Shown here: one piece after another, positions 7,714 through 13,197 of the stretch | Numbering within the stretch: position 1 is the stretch's first letter | Layout: every line of letters begins with the position of its first letter | Assembly: GCA_964432925.1 (NCBI GenBank) | Contig: CAYSPM010000076.1 | Location: forward strand, 1 to 13,197 | DNA: 13,197 bases | Direction: 5' to 3' | Origin: CAYNTC01 sp964432925 | GTDB taxonomy: Bacteria; Planctomycetota; Phycisphaerae; Sedimentisphaerales; Anaerobacaceae | The notes under the pieces: model-generated | What the model was told of the DNA's origin: nothing | What the model saw: the letters and a program-made list of their open reading frames with translations, nothing else | The model's database searches: none | Position numbers and translations under genes: made by a program

Positions 7714-8201
7714 AAAGCCGTGCGTACATCGATATTGAAACTACCGGACTTAGCAGATATTATGCGGAGCTTACGGTCATTGGTATTGCAGTAGAGAATG
7801 GAAGAAAGATAGATGTCATACAGCTTTTTGAGCACGATCTATGTGAACCGAAGATTATTGAAGTCCTTCAGAGAGCAGATGAAATTTACAGCTACAATGG
7901 TAGTCGGTTTGACCTGCCTTTTATTCGAGCGAAGCTGAGCATAGACATAAGGAGGCTCTTTAAGCATCGAGACCTGATGTACGATTGCTGGCGATTTGGT
8001 CTTAAAGGAGGACTAAAGGCTGTAGAAAGACAATTAGGCATTGGCAGAGTGCTGCGAAATGTGGACGGATACGCTGCTGTTAAGCTTTGGTACGAGTATG
8101 TAAATAACGGCGATACTGAAGCGCTGGAAACCTTGCTGGCCTACAATCGTGAAGACGTTGTTAACCTGCCAATACTCAGGAGAAAACTGGGCGTCAAATA
8201 G
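7710..8201 (+). CDS. RNase H-fold DEDD-type 3'-5' exonuclease-like protein (YprB / RNase_H_2 family)
   Basis: This 163-residue cytosolic protein consists almost entirely of one DEDD exonuclease fold of the YprB/RNase_H_2 type. Exo I is DIETTGL with D8 and E10. Exo II is YNGSRFDLPFI with D68. Exo III is YNREDVVNL with Y145 and D149, so it is the DEDDy subtype with all four metal-binding acids present. The family hydrolyses nucleic acid from the 3' end; the specific substrate is unknown. The ATG at 7710 has GAGG five bases upstream, a close but usable ribosome site, and overlaps the stop of a preceding open frame as ATGA. Unlike some YprB-like proteins it has no extra C-terminal domain, and no YprA-type helicase is adjacent. 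The gene converges on the cystathionine gamma-synthase gene, only 37 bases away. Confidence 0.85.
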   Translation: MKSRAYIDIETTGLSRYYAELTVIGIAVENGRKIDVIQLFEHDLCEPKIIEVLQRADEIYSYNGSRFDLPFIRAKLSIDIRRLFKHRDLMYDCWRFGLKGGLKAVERQLGIGRVLRNVDGYAAVKLWYEYVNNGDTEALETLLAYNREDVVNLPILRRKLGVK

Positions 8202-8230
8202 CTGCTGGATTTTATGTGTGGATAATTGGG

Positions 8231-8242
8231 ATAGAGCTCTAT
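8231..8242. repeat. 12-bp perfect palindrome over the end of the cystathionine gamma-synthase gene
   Basis: ATAGAGCTCTAT is its own reverse complement and covers the TAG stop codon (8239-8241). It has no loop or T tract, so it is not a standard terminator. It lies between two convergent genes and may be chance. Confidence 0.3.
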
Positions 8243-9441
8243 TGCTTTAGTGCCCTATCGAGGTCTTTTATAATATCCTCGACATTTTCGATTCCGACGG
8301 CAAGTCTGAAAAGTGTATCGGTAATTCCTAATTTATATCGCTGCTTTCTTGTATAGTCATAGTAACTAACGAGTGCAGGATGTGTGATAAGTGTTTCAAC
8401 GCCGCCGAGGCTTGGTCCAATATAGCAGAGCCTAAGAGCATCAAGGAAATGCTTGGCAGTATTCAGATTGCCCTTTATTTCAAATGTCACAACACCGCCA
8501 CCTCCGGTCATCTGGGCTTTGGCTATTTCATAGTGGCGGTGACTTTCAAGGAATGGATAGTATACATTCCTAACTCTAGGATGATTTTCAAGAAATCGAG
8601 CTACGGTAAGAGCAGATTCGTTCTGCTTTTCAACACGCAAGGGGAATGTCTTGAGACCACGTAATAAAAGGTAGCAGCAATGAGGGTCGATCAGGCCACC
8701 CATAGATTTATGGAGGTTACGGATTTTCTCAACGAGGCCTTTTCTGCCAAGCACGGCGCCGGCCAGGATGTCATTGTGGCCAGCAAGGTATTTTGTAGCA
8801 CTTTGTAGCACGAGGTCCATACCGAATTCTATAGGTCTCTGGTTAAAAGGCGTGCTGAACGTGCTGTCTATGAGTGTGAGGACATTGTGCCGGTCTGCAA
8901 TCTTTTTGATTTTGGCGAGGTCAAATATATTCAAGTAAGGATTGGTTGGCGACTCAGAGAATATAAAGCGAGTGTTCTTTTTGATTGCTTTTTCCAGAAT
9001 GTCATAATCGCCAAAGGGGATGATCGTGCACTCTATGGCGAACTGCTTCAGGTAAGACTTACAGAATTCGAGCGTCTTTTTGTAACTATCGTCGGTGATG
9101 ACGATATGATCGCCAGACTGCACCAGGGAAAGAATGGTTGTAGTTATCGCGCTCATTCCAGATGTGAAAACAACACAGGCCTCAGCCCCTTCGAGGTCGG
9201 CAAGGCGTGCTTCAGCGATTTTTGCGGTTGGGTTGCCATATCTGCCGTATTCGAAATGCTCCTTTCCCTTTTTAGTGTAGTCTTCGATGTGTTTGGAGTC
9301 TCGAAACGTGAAGGTCGAGGTCTGAATAATTGGAGTTGTCAAAGAGTCAGCATATTTTCTTCTCGGCTCACCGGCATGTATTGCTCTGGTAGAGAGAGAC
9401 TTGCCACACTTGCCGTATTTGTTCCTTGACGATTTGGGCAT
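8239..9441 (-). CDS. Cystathionine gamma-synthase-like PLP enzyme (Cys/Met metabolism family)
   Basis: This 400-residue cytosolic PLP-dependent trans-sulfuration enzyme probably joins cysteine to an activated homoserine to give cystathionine, on the route to methionine. Seen residues are Y65 and R67 (YGRYGNPT), SGM at 94-96, Y120, ESPTNPYL from 163, D192 (IDSTF) that would contact the pyridine nitrogen, and the PLP lysine K217 in SATKYLAGHND. From memory, several segments resemble plant cystathionine gamma-synthase more than E. coli MetB: SYKKT where most bacterial enzymes have YGGT, IRNLHKSMGG, HPRVRNVYYP, IAKAQMTGGGG and IGPSLGG. The start at 9441 has GGAAGGA seven bases upstream, a strong ribosome site. 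A gamma-lyase or other family member cannot be excluded by sequence alone. Family is certain; the exact reaction is likely. Confidence 0.85.
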   Translation of the reverse strand: MPKSSRNKYGKCGKSLSTRAIHAGEPRRKYADSLTTPIIQTSTFTFRDSKHIEDYTKKGKEHFEYGRYGNPTAKIAEARLADLEGAEACVVFTSGMSAITTTILSLVQSGDHIVITDDSYKKTLEFCKSYLKQFAIECTIIPFGDYDILEKAIKKNTRFIFSESPTNPYLNIFDLAKIKKIADRHNVLTLIDSTFSTPFNQRPIEFGMDLVLQSATKYLAGHNDILAGAVLGRKGLVEKIRNLHKSMGGLIDPHCCYLLLRGLKTFPLRVEKQNESALTVARFLENHPRVRNVYYPFLESHRHYEIAKAQMTGGGGVVTFEIKGNLNTAKHFLDALRLCYIGPSLGGVETLITHPALVSYYDYTRKQRYKLGITDTLFRLAVGIENVEDIIKDLDRALKQ

Positions 9442-9770
9442 TATGTATTCCTTCCATTACGAGCAGGCAGTTCGGTAAGTTTGATCTGCTTCACCTGATG
9501 TTTCCTGCCTTCTTTTTCCTAAGCTGTCGGACTCATGCTATTTGTGAGGCCTCTTGTTTATCCGAAAAATGTGGCCAGTTCAAGGAAATTCCCTTATTAT
9601 CAAAATGCTAATTGCAGCAGAATTTTACGATAGGTTTACGCATCCTGCCTTCGCTAGCAAGCCTTGCACTTATCCGCCCTACTTTGTATAAATCAGTGAA
9701 AGAGTTTATTTGAACTAACACCATCTCTATATTAACTTATTGTAACATAGTCATTATGGAGATCGGCACA
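9442..9770. promoter_or_regulatory. Divergent intergenic region between cystathionine gamma-synthase and macro-domain genes
   Basis: About 330 bases without a convincing gene. On the minus strand, TTGAAC (9578-9583) and TAAACA (9555-9560), 17 bases apart, could be the promoter of the PLP enzyme gene. On the plus side I see A/T-rich sequence and TTGAAC (9710-9715) but no well-spaced -10. No SAM or other riboswitch shape was recognised in the leader of the methionine-pathway gene. Confidence 0.3.
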
Positions 9771-10301
9771 ATGAAAGCGAATATTGGAAATCGTATGTTG
9801 GAGTTGATAGAAGGTGATATCACAAAGATGCAGACCGATGCAATTGTGAATGCTGCGAATGCTCATTTGACATTGGGAGGCGGTGTTGCTGGGGCGATAA
9901 GAAGAATGGGCGGGCCGGATATACAGAAGGAATGCAACAAAATAGGTGGCACATACGTAGGAGGAGCAGTAATAACGACAGGCGGTAACCTCAAGGCAAA
10001 ATATGTAATCCACGCAGTTGGGCCTCGAATGGGCGAGCCAAATGAAGATGAAAAGCTGCAAAACGCGACCATTAACTCGCTCAAATTAGCTGACGAACAT
10101 CAACTTAAAAGCATTTCGTTTCCTGCTATCAGCACTGGTATCTTTGGGTTTCCAATTCAGCGGTGTGCTGAAATCATGCTCAGAAACACAATTGAGTATC
10201 TAAAAGGCGAGACCAGCCTTAGCAAAGTGGTATTCTGTCTATATGGGCAAGGCAGCTACAAAGTCTTTGAAAATCAACTCAAAAAAGAGACCGCCAAGTA
10301 A
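9771..10301 (+). CDS. Macro-domain protein, likely ADP-ribose hydrolase / O-acetyl-ADP-ribose deacetylase
   Basis: This 176-residue single macro domain binds ADP-ribose and probably removes it from modified proteins or from O-acetyl-ADP-ribose. Seen motifs are EGDIT with D16 (adenine contact), VNAANAHL with NAAN at 27-30, the phosphate loop GGGVAGAI at 36-43 and the second loop FPAISTGIFGFP at about 107-118. GGGVAGAI has Ala where MacroD-type enzymes have a catalytic Asp, as in AF1521-like proteins. I prefer ATG 9771 over the in-frame ATG at 9756. GGAG at 9758-9761 is nine bases from 9771, whereas 9756 has no ribosome site. No DarT-like toxin or ADP-ribosyltransferase is next to it, so it looks like a stand-alone housekeeping or stress enzyme. 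Fold is certain; activity is likely. Confidence 0.92.
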   Translation: MKANIGNRMLELIEGDITKMQTDAIVNAANAHLTLGGGVAGAIRRMGGPDIQKECNKIGGTYVGGAVITTGGNLKAKYVIHAVGPRMGEPNEDEKLQNATINSLKLADEHQLKSISFPAISTGIFGFPIQRCAEIMLRNTIEYLKGETSLSKVVFCLYGQGSYKVFENQLKKETAK

Positions 10302-10340
10302 GCGGGGCGGAGCGGGCCGGACAAAGAAGACTATTTTTTT
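10291..10340 (+). terminator. Possible terminator with G-rich element after the macro-domain gene
   Basis: CCGCC (10291-10295), at the end of the gene, can pair with GGCGG (10306-10310). The stretch 10302-10320 is unusually G-rich for this window, with four short G runs. A T7 run follows at 10334-10340 but is separated from the stem by over 20 bases, so this is not a classic terminator. Confidence 0.3.
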
Positions 10341-10360
10341 GATTTGCAGCAATCTAATTA

Positions 10361-10369
10361 TGGTATAAT
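10361..10369 (+). promoter_or_regulatory. Extended -10 promoter of the ferritin-like gene
   Basis: TGGTATAAT is a perfect extended -10 (TGnTATAAT). A possible -35, TTGATT at 10339-10344, has a 19-base spacer; extended -10 promoters often need no good -35. Transcription would start near 10376, giving a leader of about 120 bases. Confidence 0.6.
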
Positions 10370-10430
10370 TAAATAGTAGCTTGTGGGTCATTTCCTCTAT
10401 CGAAGACTCTATATATAATTTGTTTTCGTT

Positions 10431-10457
10431 GAGTCAGCAGCTTCGGCTTGACGACTC
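10431..10457 (+). promoter_or_regulatory. UUCG-capped leader hairpin upstream of the ferritin-like gene
   Basis: GAGTC (10431-10435) pairs with GACTC (10453-10457). The inner stem AGC/GCT is closed by a TTCG tetraloop at 10442-10445. An earlier GACTC at 10405-10409 can pair with the same GAGTC, so two hairpins exclude each other. A role in translation or transcription control is inference. Confidence 0.35.
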
Positions 10458-10497
10458 TGGGAACAAGACAAGAGATTCTTTTCGTGAAAGTACGGCT

Positions 10498-10986
10498 ATG
10501 GAAACAAAATTCAATGTCTTCGAGATACTGGAGATAGCCGAACGGATCGAACACAGGGGAGCTACGTTTTACGTCAAGATGACGGAATTGTTCACCGACC
10601 CGGACCGGAAAGACATATTCTATAAGCTGGCTAACTGGAAGGCCAAACACGAGAAGCTCTGGGCCCGTATGAGGAAACGTTTTTCGGAGAAGACCGGGGA
10701 GTTTGGGACCTTTGATCCAGACAATTATGTTCTTTCAAATCCGGAAGTGATGGCAGGGCTTACATGGTTCGGCACAAAGCGATCTGGCGGCCGAGCCTTG
10801 ACCGGGAAAGAAAGTAAAGAAGAGATAATCAGAGACGCCATCAGGCGCGCAAATGAAGTAATAATATTCTATCAGGGCTTAAAAGACTTCGCTCGTGAAC
10901 CGGCAAGTGAAGATACCATTGATAAAATCATCAGAGAGGAGAATCAGCAAATTCGTTTGCTCATGGAAGAGCTGGAGAAATTGTGA
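10498..10986 (+). CDS. Ferritin-like (rubrerythrin-related) four-helix protein with degenerate metal site
   Basis: This 162-residue protein looks like a four-helix ferritin/rubrerythrin relative, with helices near 7-30, 36-60, 106-132 and 138-161. Family members bind two irons through Glu on helices 1 and 3 and ExxH on helices 2 and 4. Here helix 1 keeps E18 (IEHRGATFY). Helix 2 has KAKH (K48, H51) instead of ExxH. The expected helix 3 position is A118, with E120 nearby. Helix 4 has EENQQ, so Q151 replaces His. Metal binding is therefore doubtful and the protein may have a structural or stress role. There is no rubredoxin-like domain. I chose ATG 10498, with GAAAG 8 bases upstream, over the TTG at 10381, which lies in the predicted leader and adds unrelated residues. 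Fold assignment is by helix pattern and is moderate. Confidence 0.65.
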   Translation: METKFNVFEILEIAERIEHRGATFYVKMTELFTDPDRKDIFYKLANWKAKHEKLWARMRKRFSEKTGEFGTFDPDNYVLSNPEVMAGLTWFGTKRSGGRALTGKESKEEIIRDAIRRANEVIIFYQGLKDFAREPASEDTIDKIIREENQQIRLLMEELEKL

Positions 10987-10988
10987 TC

Positions 10989-11006
10989 AAAAGAACCTCA
11001 CGGTTC
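10989..11006. terminator. Small bidirectional terminator between convergent genes
   Basis: GAACC (10993-10997) and GGTTC (11002-11006) form a 5-bp stem with a TCAC loop. Read on the minus strand the hairpin is followed by TTTT, so it fits the end of the AI-2E gene transcript. On the plus strand it is followed by ATCTTCTT and lies just after the ferritin-like stop codon. Confidence 0.45.
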
Positions 11007-11088
11007 ATCTTCTTCCCACCTACTTCTGCTTATAATTCTTATTCAGTTTGAATTTGCATTTTGTTGGTATGTACTATGCGGGATTGGC

Positions 11089-12117
11089 TCAGGAGCTTTT
11101 TTGCTCCTTGATTTGGGGTAATTCACCGGCAAGTAGTTTTCCTATGGGCTTGAGAGAATCAAACTGCATAAGGACGATTCTGATGACCGCAGTGACCGGA
11201 ACAGCCAGGAACATTCCAACAATTCCCCATAGCAGGCCCCAGAACGACAGCGCCAGCAACACTATAATTGGGTGCAGATCCAATCCTTCGCCCATCAATT
11301 TTGGCTCGACTACGTTACCTATGACCATCTGAATCGTGCCCGGTATTGCAAGCACAAGGATAATGGGCCAGAAGCTTTGAAACTGAGCGACGGCGATCGG
11401 GATTGGCAGGAGGGAAGAAATAACGGAGCCAATGTTAGGTATGAAATTCAACAGAAAGGCCAGCATTCCAAAGACACCTGCCAGCTCCAACCCTATCATG
11501 GCAAGCGAAAGCCAAACTAATAAGCCAGTGACAACAGAGATTGCAACTTTTGTGGCGATGTAACGGCGTATTTTCTGGTCAATATCAGCATAGACTCCGG
11601 AGCGCACAACGTGAGGGTTCCGCCCTGCCAGTAAGAAAATAACAAAAATCAAGACGAAGAAAACGCCCGATATAAGCCCAATGACGGTACCTAGGGTGTT
11701 GGTCAGTAGGTTGAATATGCGGTTTCGCATGTCGGTGACAATTTTGTCGGATTTTAAGTCCATACCTAAGTTTTCAAGGCGTATAAACGCAGTCTTAGCA
11801 AGGCTGGCGAAACTATCACTATAGCGGCCAGCGGTTGAAATGATTGTCTGGATTGCCCCAGTGATGAACAAAACTACAAGAGCAATAATGACTATGACCA
11901 CCAACATAGTGACCAGAACAGCAATAGTACGTGGAAGCCTAAGATGGATGACTTGAAAATCCAAAATGGGCGAGACAAGTGAAACGACAAAAAGCGCAAG
12001 TACGAAGGGAATCATAACGGCCCGTGTATAAGCCAGCGCAATAGCCAAGGCGACCACTGCAACTATTGCAAGAGACCCGGTAACCAACCACTTGCTCTCA
12101 TTCGTTCGAACGGGCAT
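11089..12117 (-). CDS. AI-2E family transporter-like membrane protein (formerly UPF0118/PerM)
   Basis: This 342-residue polytopic inner-membrane protein is near the usual family length. Hydrophobic segments appear at about 10-30, 32-50, 60-88, 147-167 and in a cluster from about 205 to 320, giving the family's usual seven or eight helices. The C-terminal part has NFIPNIGSVIS, GNVVEPKLMGEGLDLHP and WGIVGMFLAVPV, which are strong family signatures. Members export small molecules or ions; AI-2 export was shown for TqsA, and some act in sodium/proton exchange, so the substrate here is unknown. The start at 12117 has AAGGAT about 10 bases upstream. The gene lies 37 bases after the RNase HII-like gene and is probably co-transcribed. 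The last codons and stop can form an AGGAGC/GCTCCT hairpin (11091-11108) with a 6-base loop. Confidence 0.92.
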   Translation of the reverse strand: MPVRTNESKWLVTGSLAIVAVVALAIALAYTRAVMIPFVLALFVVSLVSPILDFQVIHLRLPRTIAVLVTMLVVIVIIALVVLFITGAIQTIISTAGRYSDSFASLAKTAFIRLENLGMDLKSDKIVTDMRNRIFNLLTNTLGTVIGLISGVFFVLIFVIFLLAGRNPHVVRSGVYADIDQKIRRYIATKVAISVVTGLLVWLSLAMIGLELAGVFGMLAFLLNFIPNIGSVISSLLPIPIAVAQFQSFWPIILVLAIPGTIQMVIGNVVEPKLMGEGLDLHPIIVLLALSFWGLLWGIVGMFLAVPVTAVIRIVLMQFDSLKPIGKLLAGELPQIKEQKSS

Positions 12118-12154
12118 ATAACTGCTATCCTTCTTTATACTTTTACCCGGCCTA

Positions 12155-13114
12155 TCAGCGGCACCGAATAAGTAAGTTGCTGTCTATCTGAACAGACGGA
12201 AGACTCGCTTTTAAGTCTCCGATAAAACGCAGACCGTCTTTCCAATAACCCGCTGTAGGTTTCAGATCGGTATTATACGCTATGAAATACTGATTGATAT
12301 TACGGACTAAAAGTTCTCTGAGATACTTGCTCACCATAGAGGCAAGAGACACCGACAAGCAGTTCTCGTCAGCATCAACAACAAAGTGCAGGCACATACG
12401 TCTGCCATCAGCACGCAGCTCATAGTCGCTGGCGTTTGGCGTCTCGCGCATAATAGTTAAATTCATATTCGGGAAGCTACGCAGCAGGTGCTCACGATAT
12501 CGCATCCTGCCACCCTGCCTATCGATTACTATTTCGAGCTCGTCCTGCACGTGGGTATCATAAGCATCCTTTATGAGCCGAGACGTGGCAGTAAATAGTA
12601 CACTTGCTTTGTTTCTAACGCTATCCATCATCTTGTTGTAAAAGCCAACGTCGAGACAGCAGCTTTTCAGCCCCGCAAGAGTGATGTTATTATCAGCCAG
12701 ATCATTAGCAAGAGCTGCCGCTGCTATTGCTTTGTCCTTGTCATCCGCAGGGATCGGTAGTACCCCAGCGTCTTTGTACCATGGATACTGGCTAATACGG
12801 TCCAGAGCATCCTGGCACAGCAGTGCTAAGAACTCGTTGAGCGTAGTGGGCTTTTCGCCCAGACAAAGCAAAGCTGCAAGAACAGTACGCTCAAGATGCT
12901 TGATGCCGAGCGATCTTGTGTAAGCCTTTTTGCTGTCGGCAATTAGTAAACGGCCAGCAAGGCGCTTTCGTTTGTTGGATACAGTCTTCTTCAGAATCTG
13001 CCAGAGGTCCGCTTTGAGAAGATGTTGCGGGAGAGAGAAGCTACAGGATGATACAACCAACGGGCCGAGAATAGGACCAAAACCGGCTTCGTCAATCCCT
13101 ACTAGAACTGCCAT
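12155..13114 (-). CDS. Divergent RNase HII-like protein (type 2 RNase H fold) with large insertion
   Basis: This 319-residue protein resembles RNase HII, which cuts RNA in RNA/DNA hybrids, but the family is usually about 200 residues. The start region GIDEAGFGPILGPLV matches the family, with D8 and E9. ADSKKAY at 59-65 matches the DSK motif. D198 (VIDRQGG) and D249 (VDADENCLSVSLAS) fit the remaining two metal-binding acids. K263 and TAGYWKDG near 287-294 fit the AK and GYGT segments. The usual GRG substrate motif is GFG at 11-13. About 120 extra residues lie between the DSK motif and D198. I chose ATG 13114, with AAGGAT eight bases upstream. The longer frame to 13171 begins inside a tRNA gene. 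The catalytic acids look complete, but substrate choice may differ from normal RNase HII. Confidence 0.75.
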   Translation of the reverse strand: MAVLVGIDEAGFGPILGPLVVSSCSFSLPQHLLKADLWQILKKTVSNKRKRLAGRLLIADSKKAYTRSLGIKHLERTVLAALLCLGEKPTTLNEFLALLCQDALDRISQYPWYKDAGVLPIPADDKDKAIAAAALANDLADNNITLAGLKSCCLDVGFYNKMMDSVRNKASVLFTATSRLIKDAYDTHVQDELEIVIDRQGGRMRYREHLLRSFPNMNLTIMRETPNASDYELRADGRRMCLHFVVDADENCLSVSLASMVSKYLRELLVRNINQYFIAYNTDLKPTAGYWKDGLRFIGDLKASLPSVQIDSNLLIRCR

Positions 13115-13144
13115 CCGTGGAATCCTTACAGTCGATACAATCAC

Positions 13145-13197
13145 TATCCCCGGTGCGACTCGAACGCACAACCTCTGGCTCCGGAGGCCAACGCTCT
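13145..13197 (-). tRNA. tRNA-Arg (anticodon CCG), 5' part beyond window edge
   Basis: The 3' two thirds of a minus-strand tRNA. The anticodon stem TTGGC/GCCAG encloses loop CTCCGGA, with CCG at 13182-13184, which reads CGG arginine codons. The variable loop is AGGTT. The T arm is GTGCG TTCGAGT CGCAC. The acceptor 3' strand is CGGGGAT with discriminator A at 13145. CCA is not encoded. The 5' acceptor strand and most of the D arm lie outside the window. It sits 30 bases upstream of the RNase HII-like start, on the same strand. Confidence 0.93.

Noticed and set aside
8887..9429. Plus-strand 180-codon frame opposite the PLP enzyme
   Set aside because: It is antisense to well-conserved cystathionine gamma-synthase motifs and has no recognisable features.
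9442..9580. SAM riboswitch upstream of the methionine-pathway gene
   Set aside because: I could not find the helices or a terminator of any SAM riboswitch class in the leader.
9771..10301. Macro-domain gene as a DarG-like antitoxin
   Set aside because: No DarT-type toxin gene lies on either side, and the protein is a single macro domain of the hydrolase type.
10381..10497. TTG start giving a longer ferritin-like protein
   Set aside because: It lies almost on the predicted transcription start, and the added residues match no domain; they correspond to the structured leader.
13115..13171. Longer start for the RNase HII-like gene
   Set aside because: The extension runs into the tRNA-Arg gene, while ATG 13114 has a good ribosome site and begins at the conserved family N-terminus.

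Overview
The window reads as ordinary bacterial chromosome. The best guess for the host is a planctomycete of the Phycisphaerae type, at moderate to low confidence. The guess rests on gene content: an exported PD40/TPR protein with one c-type haem motif, a chorismatase-type RidA-fold protein, a plant-like cystathionine gamma-synthase and a large divergent RNase HII-like protein. Many starts also have weak Shine-Dalgarno sequences, and neither tRNA encodes its CCA end. No ribosomal RNA or other firm taxonomic marker is present.

Layout. Positions 1-2872 (minus) hold a coupled gspE/pilB-gspF/pilC pair: the assembly ATPase and inner-membrane platform of a type II secretion or type IV pilus machine. 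The gspF gene runs off the left edge with only a few residues missing. A 360-base divergent promoter region follows. It carries an inverted 11-bp repeat and a direct 9-bp repeat. Positions 3233-5515 (plus) encode the anchored PD40/TPR haem protein, and 5693-6808 (plus) the chorismatase-like protein, which ends in a clear intrinsic terminator. Positions 6840-7709 contain hairpins, a tRNA-Cys gene and a stretch with no intact gene that looks decayed. A DEDD-type exonuclease-like gene follows (7710-8201, plus), converging on a cystathionine gamma-synthase gene (8239-9441, minus).

Positions 9771-10301 (plus) encode a macro-domain ADP-ribose hydrolase, and 10498-10986 (plus) a ferritin-like protein whose di-iron ligands look mostly lost. 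That gene has its own promoter and a structured leader. It converges on a minus-strand run at the right edge: tRNA-Arg(CCG), the RNase HII-like gene, then an AI-2E family membrane protein.

How the genes work together. Only gspE-gspF is a clear functional unit. The rest are mostly single genes with their own promoters and terminators, for secretion, aromatic metabolism, sulfur amino acid synthesis, nucleic acid processing, ADP-ribose turnover and membrane transport. I found no CRISPR array, transposase, integrase, toxin-antitoxin pair or defence cassette. The most interesting points are individual unusual proteins and some regulatory layouts, not a multi-gene new system.
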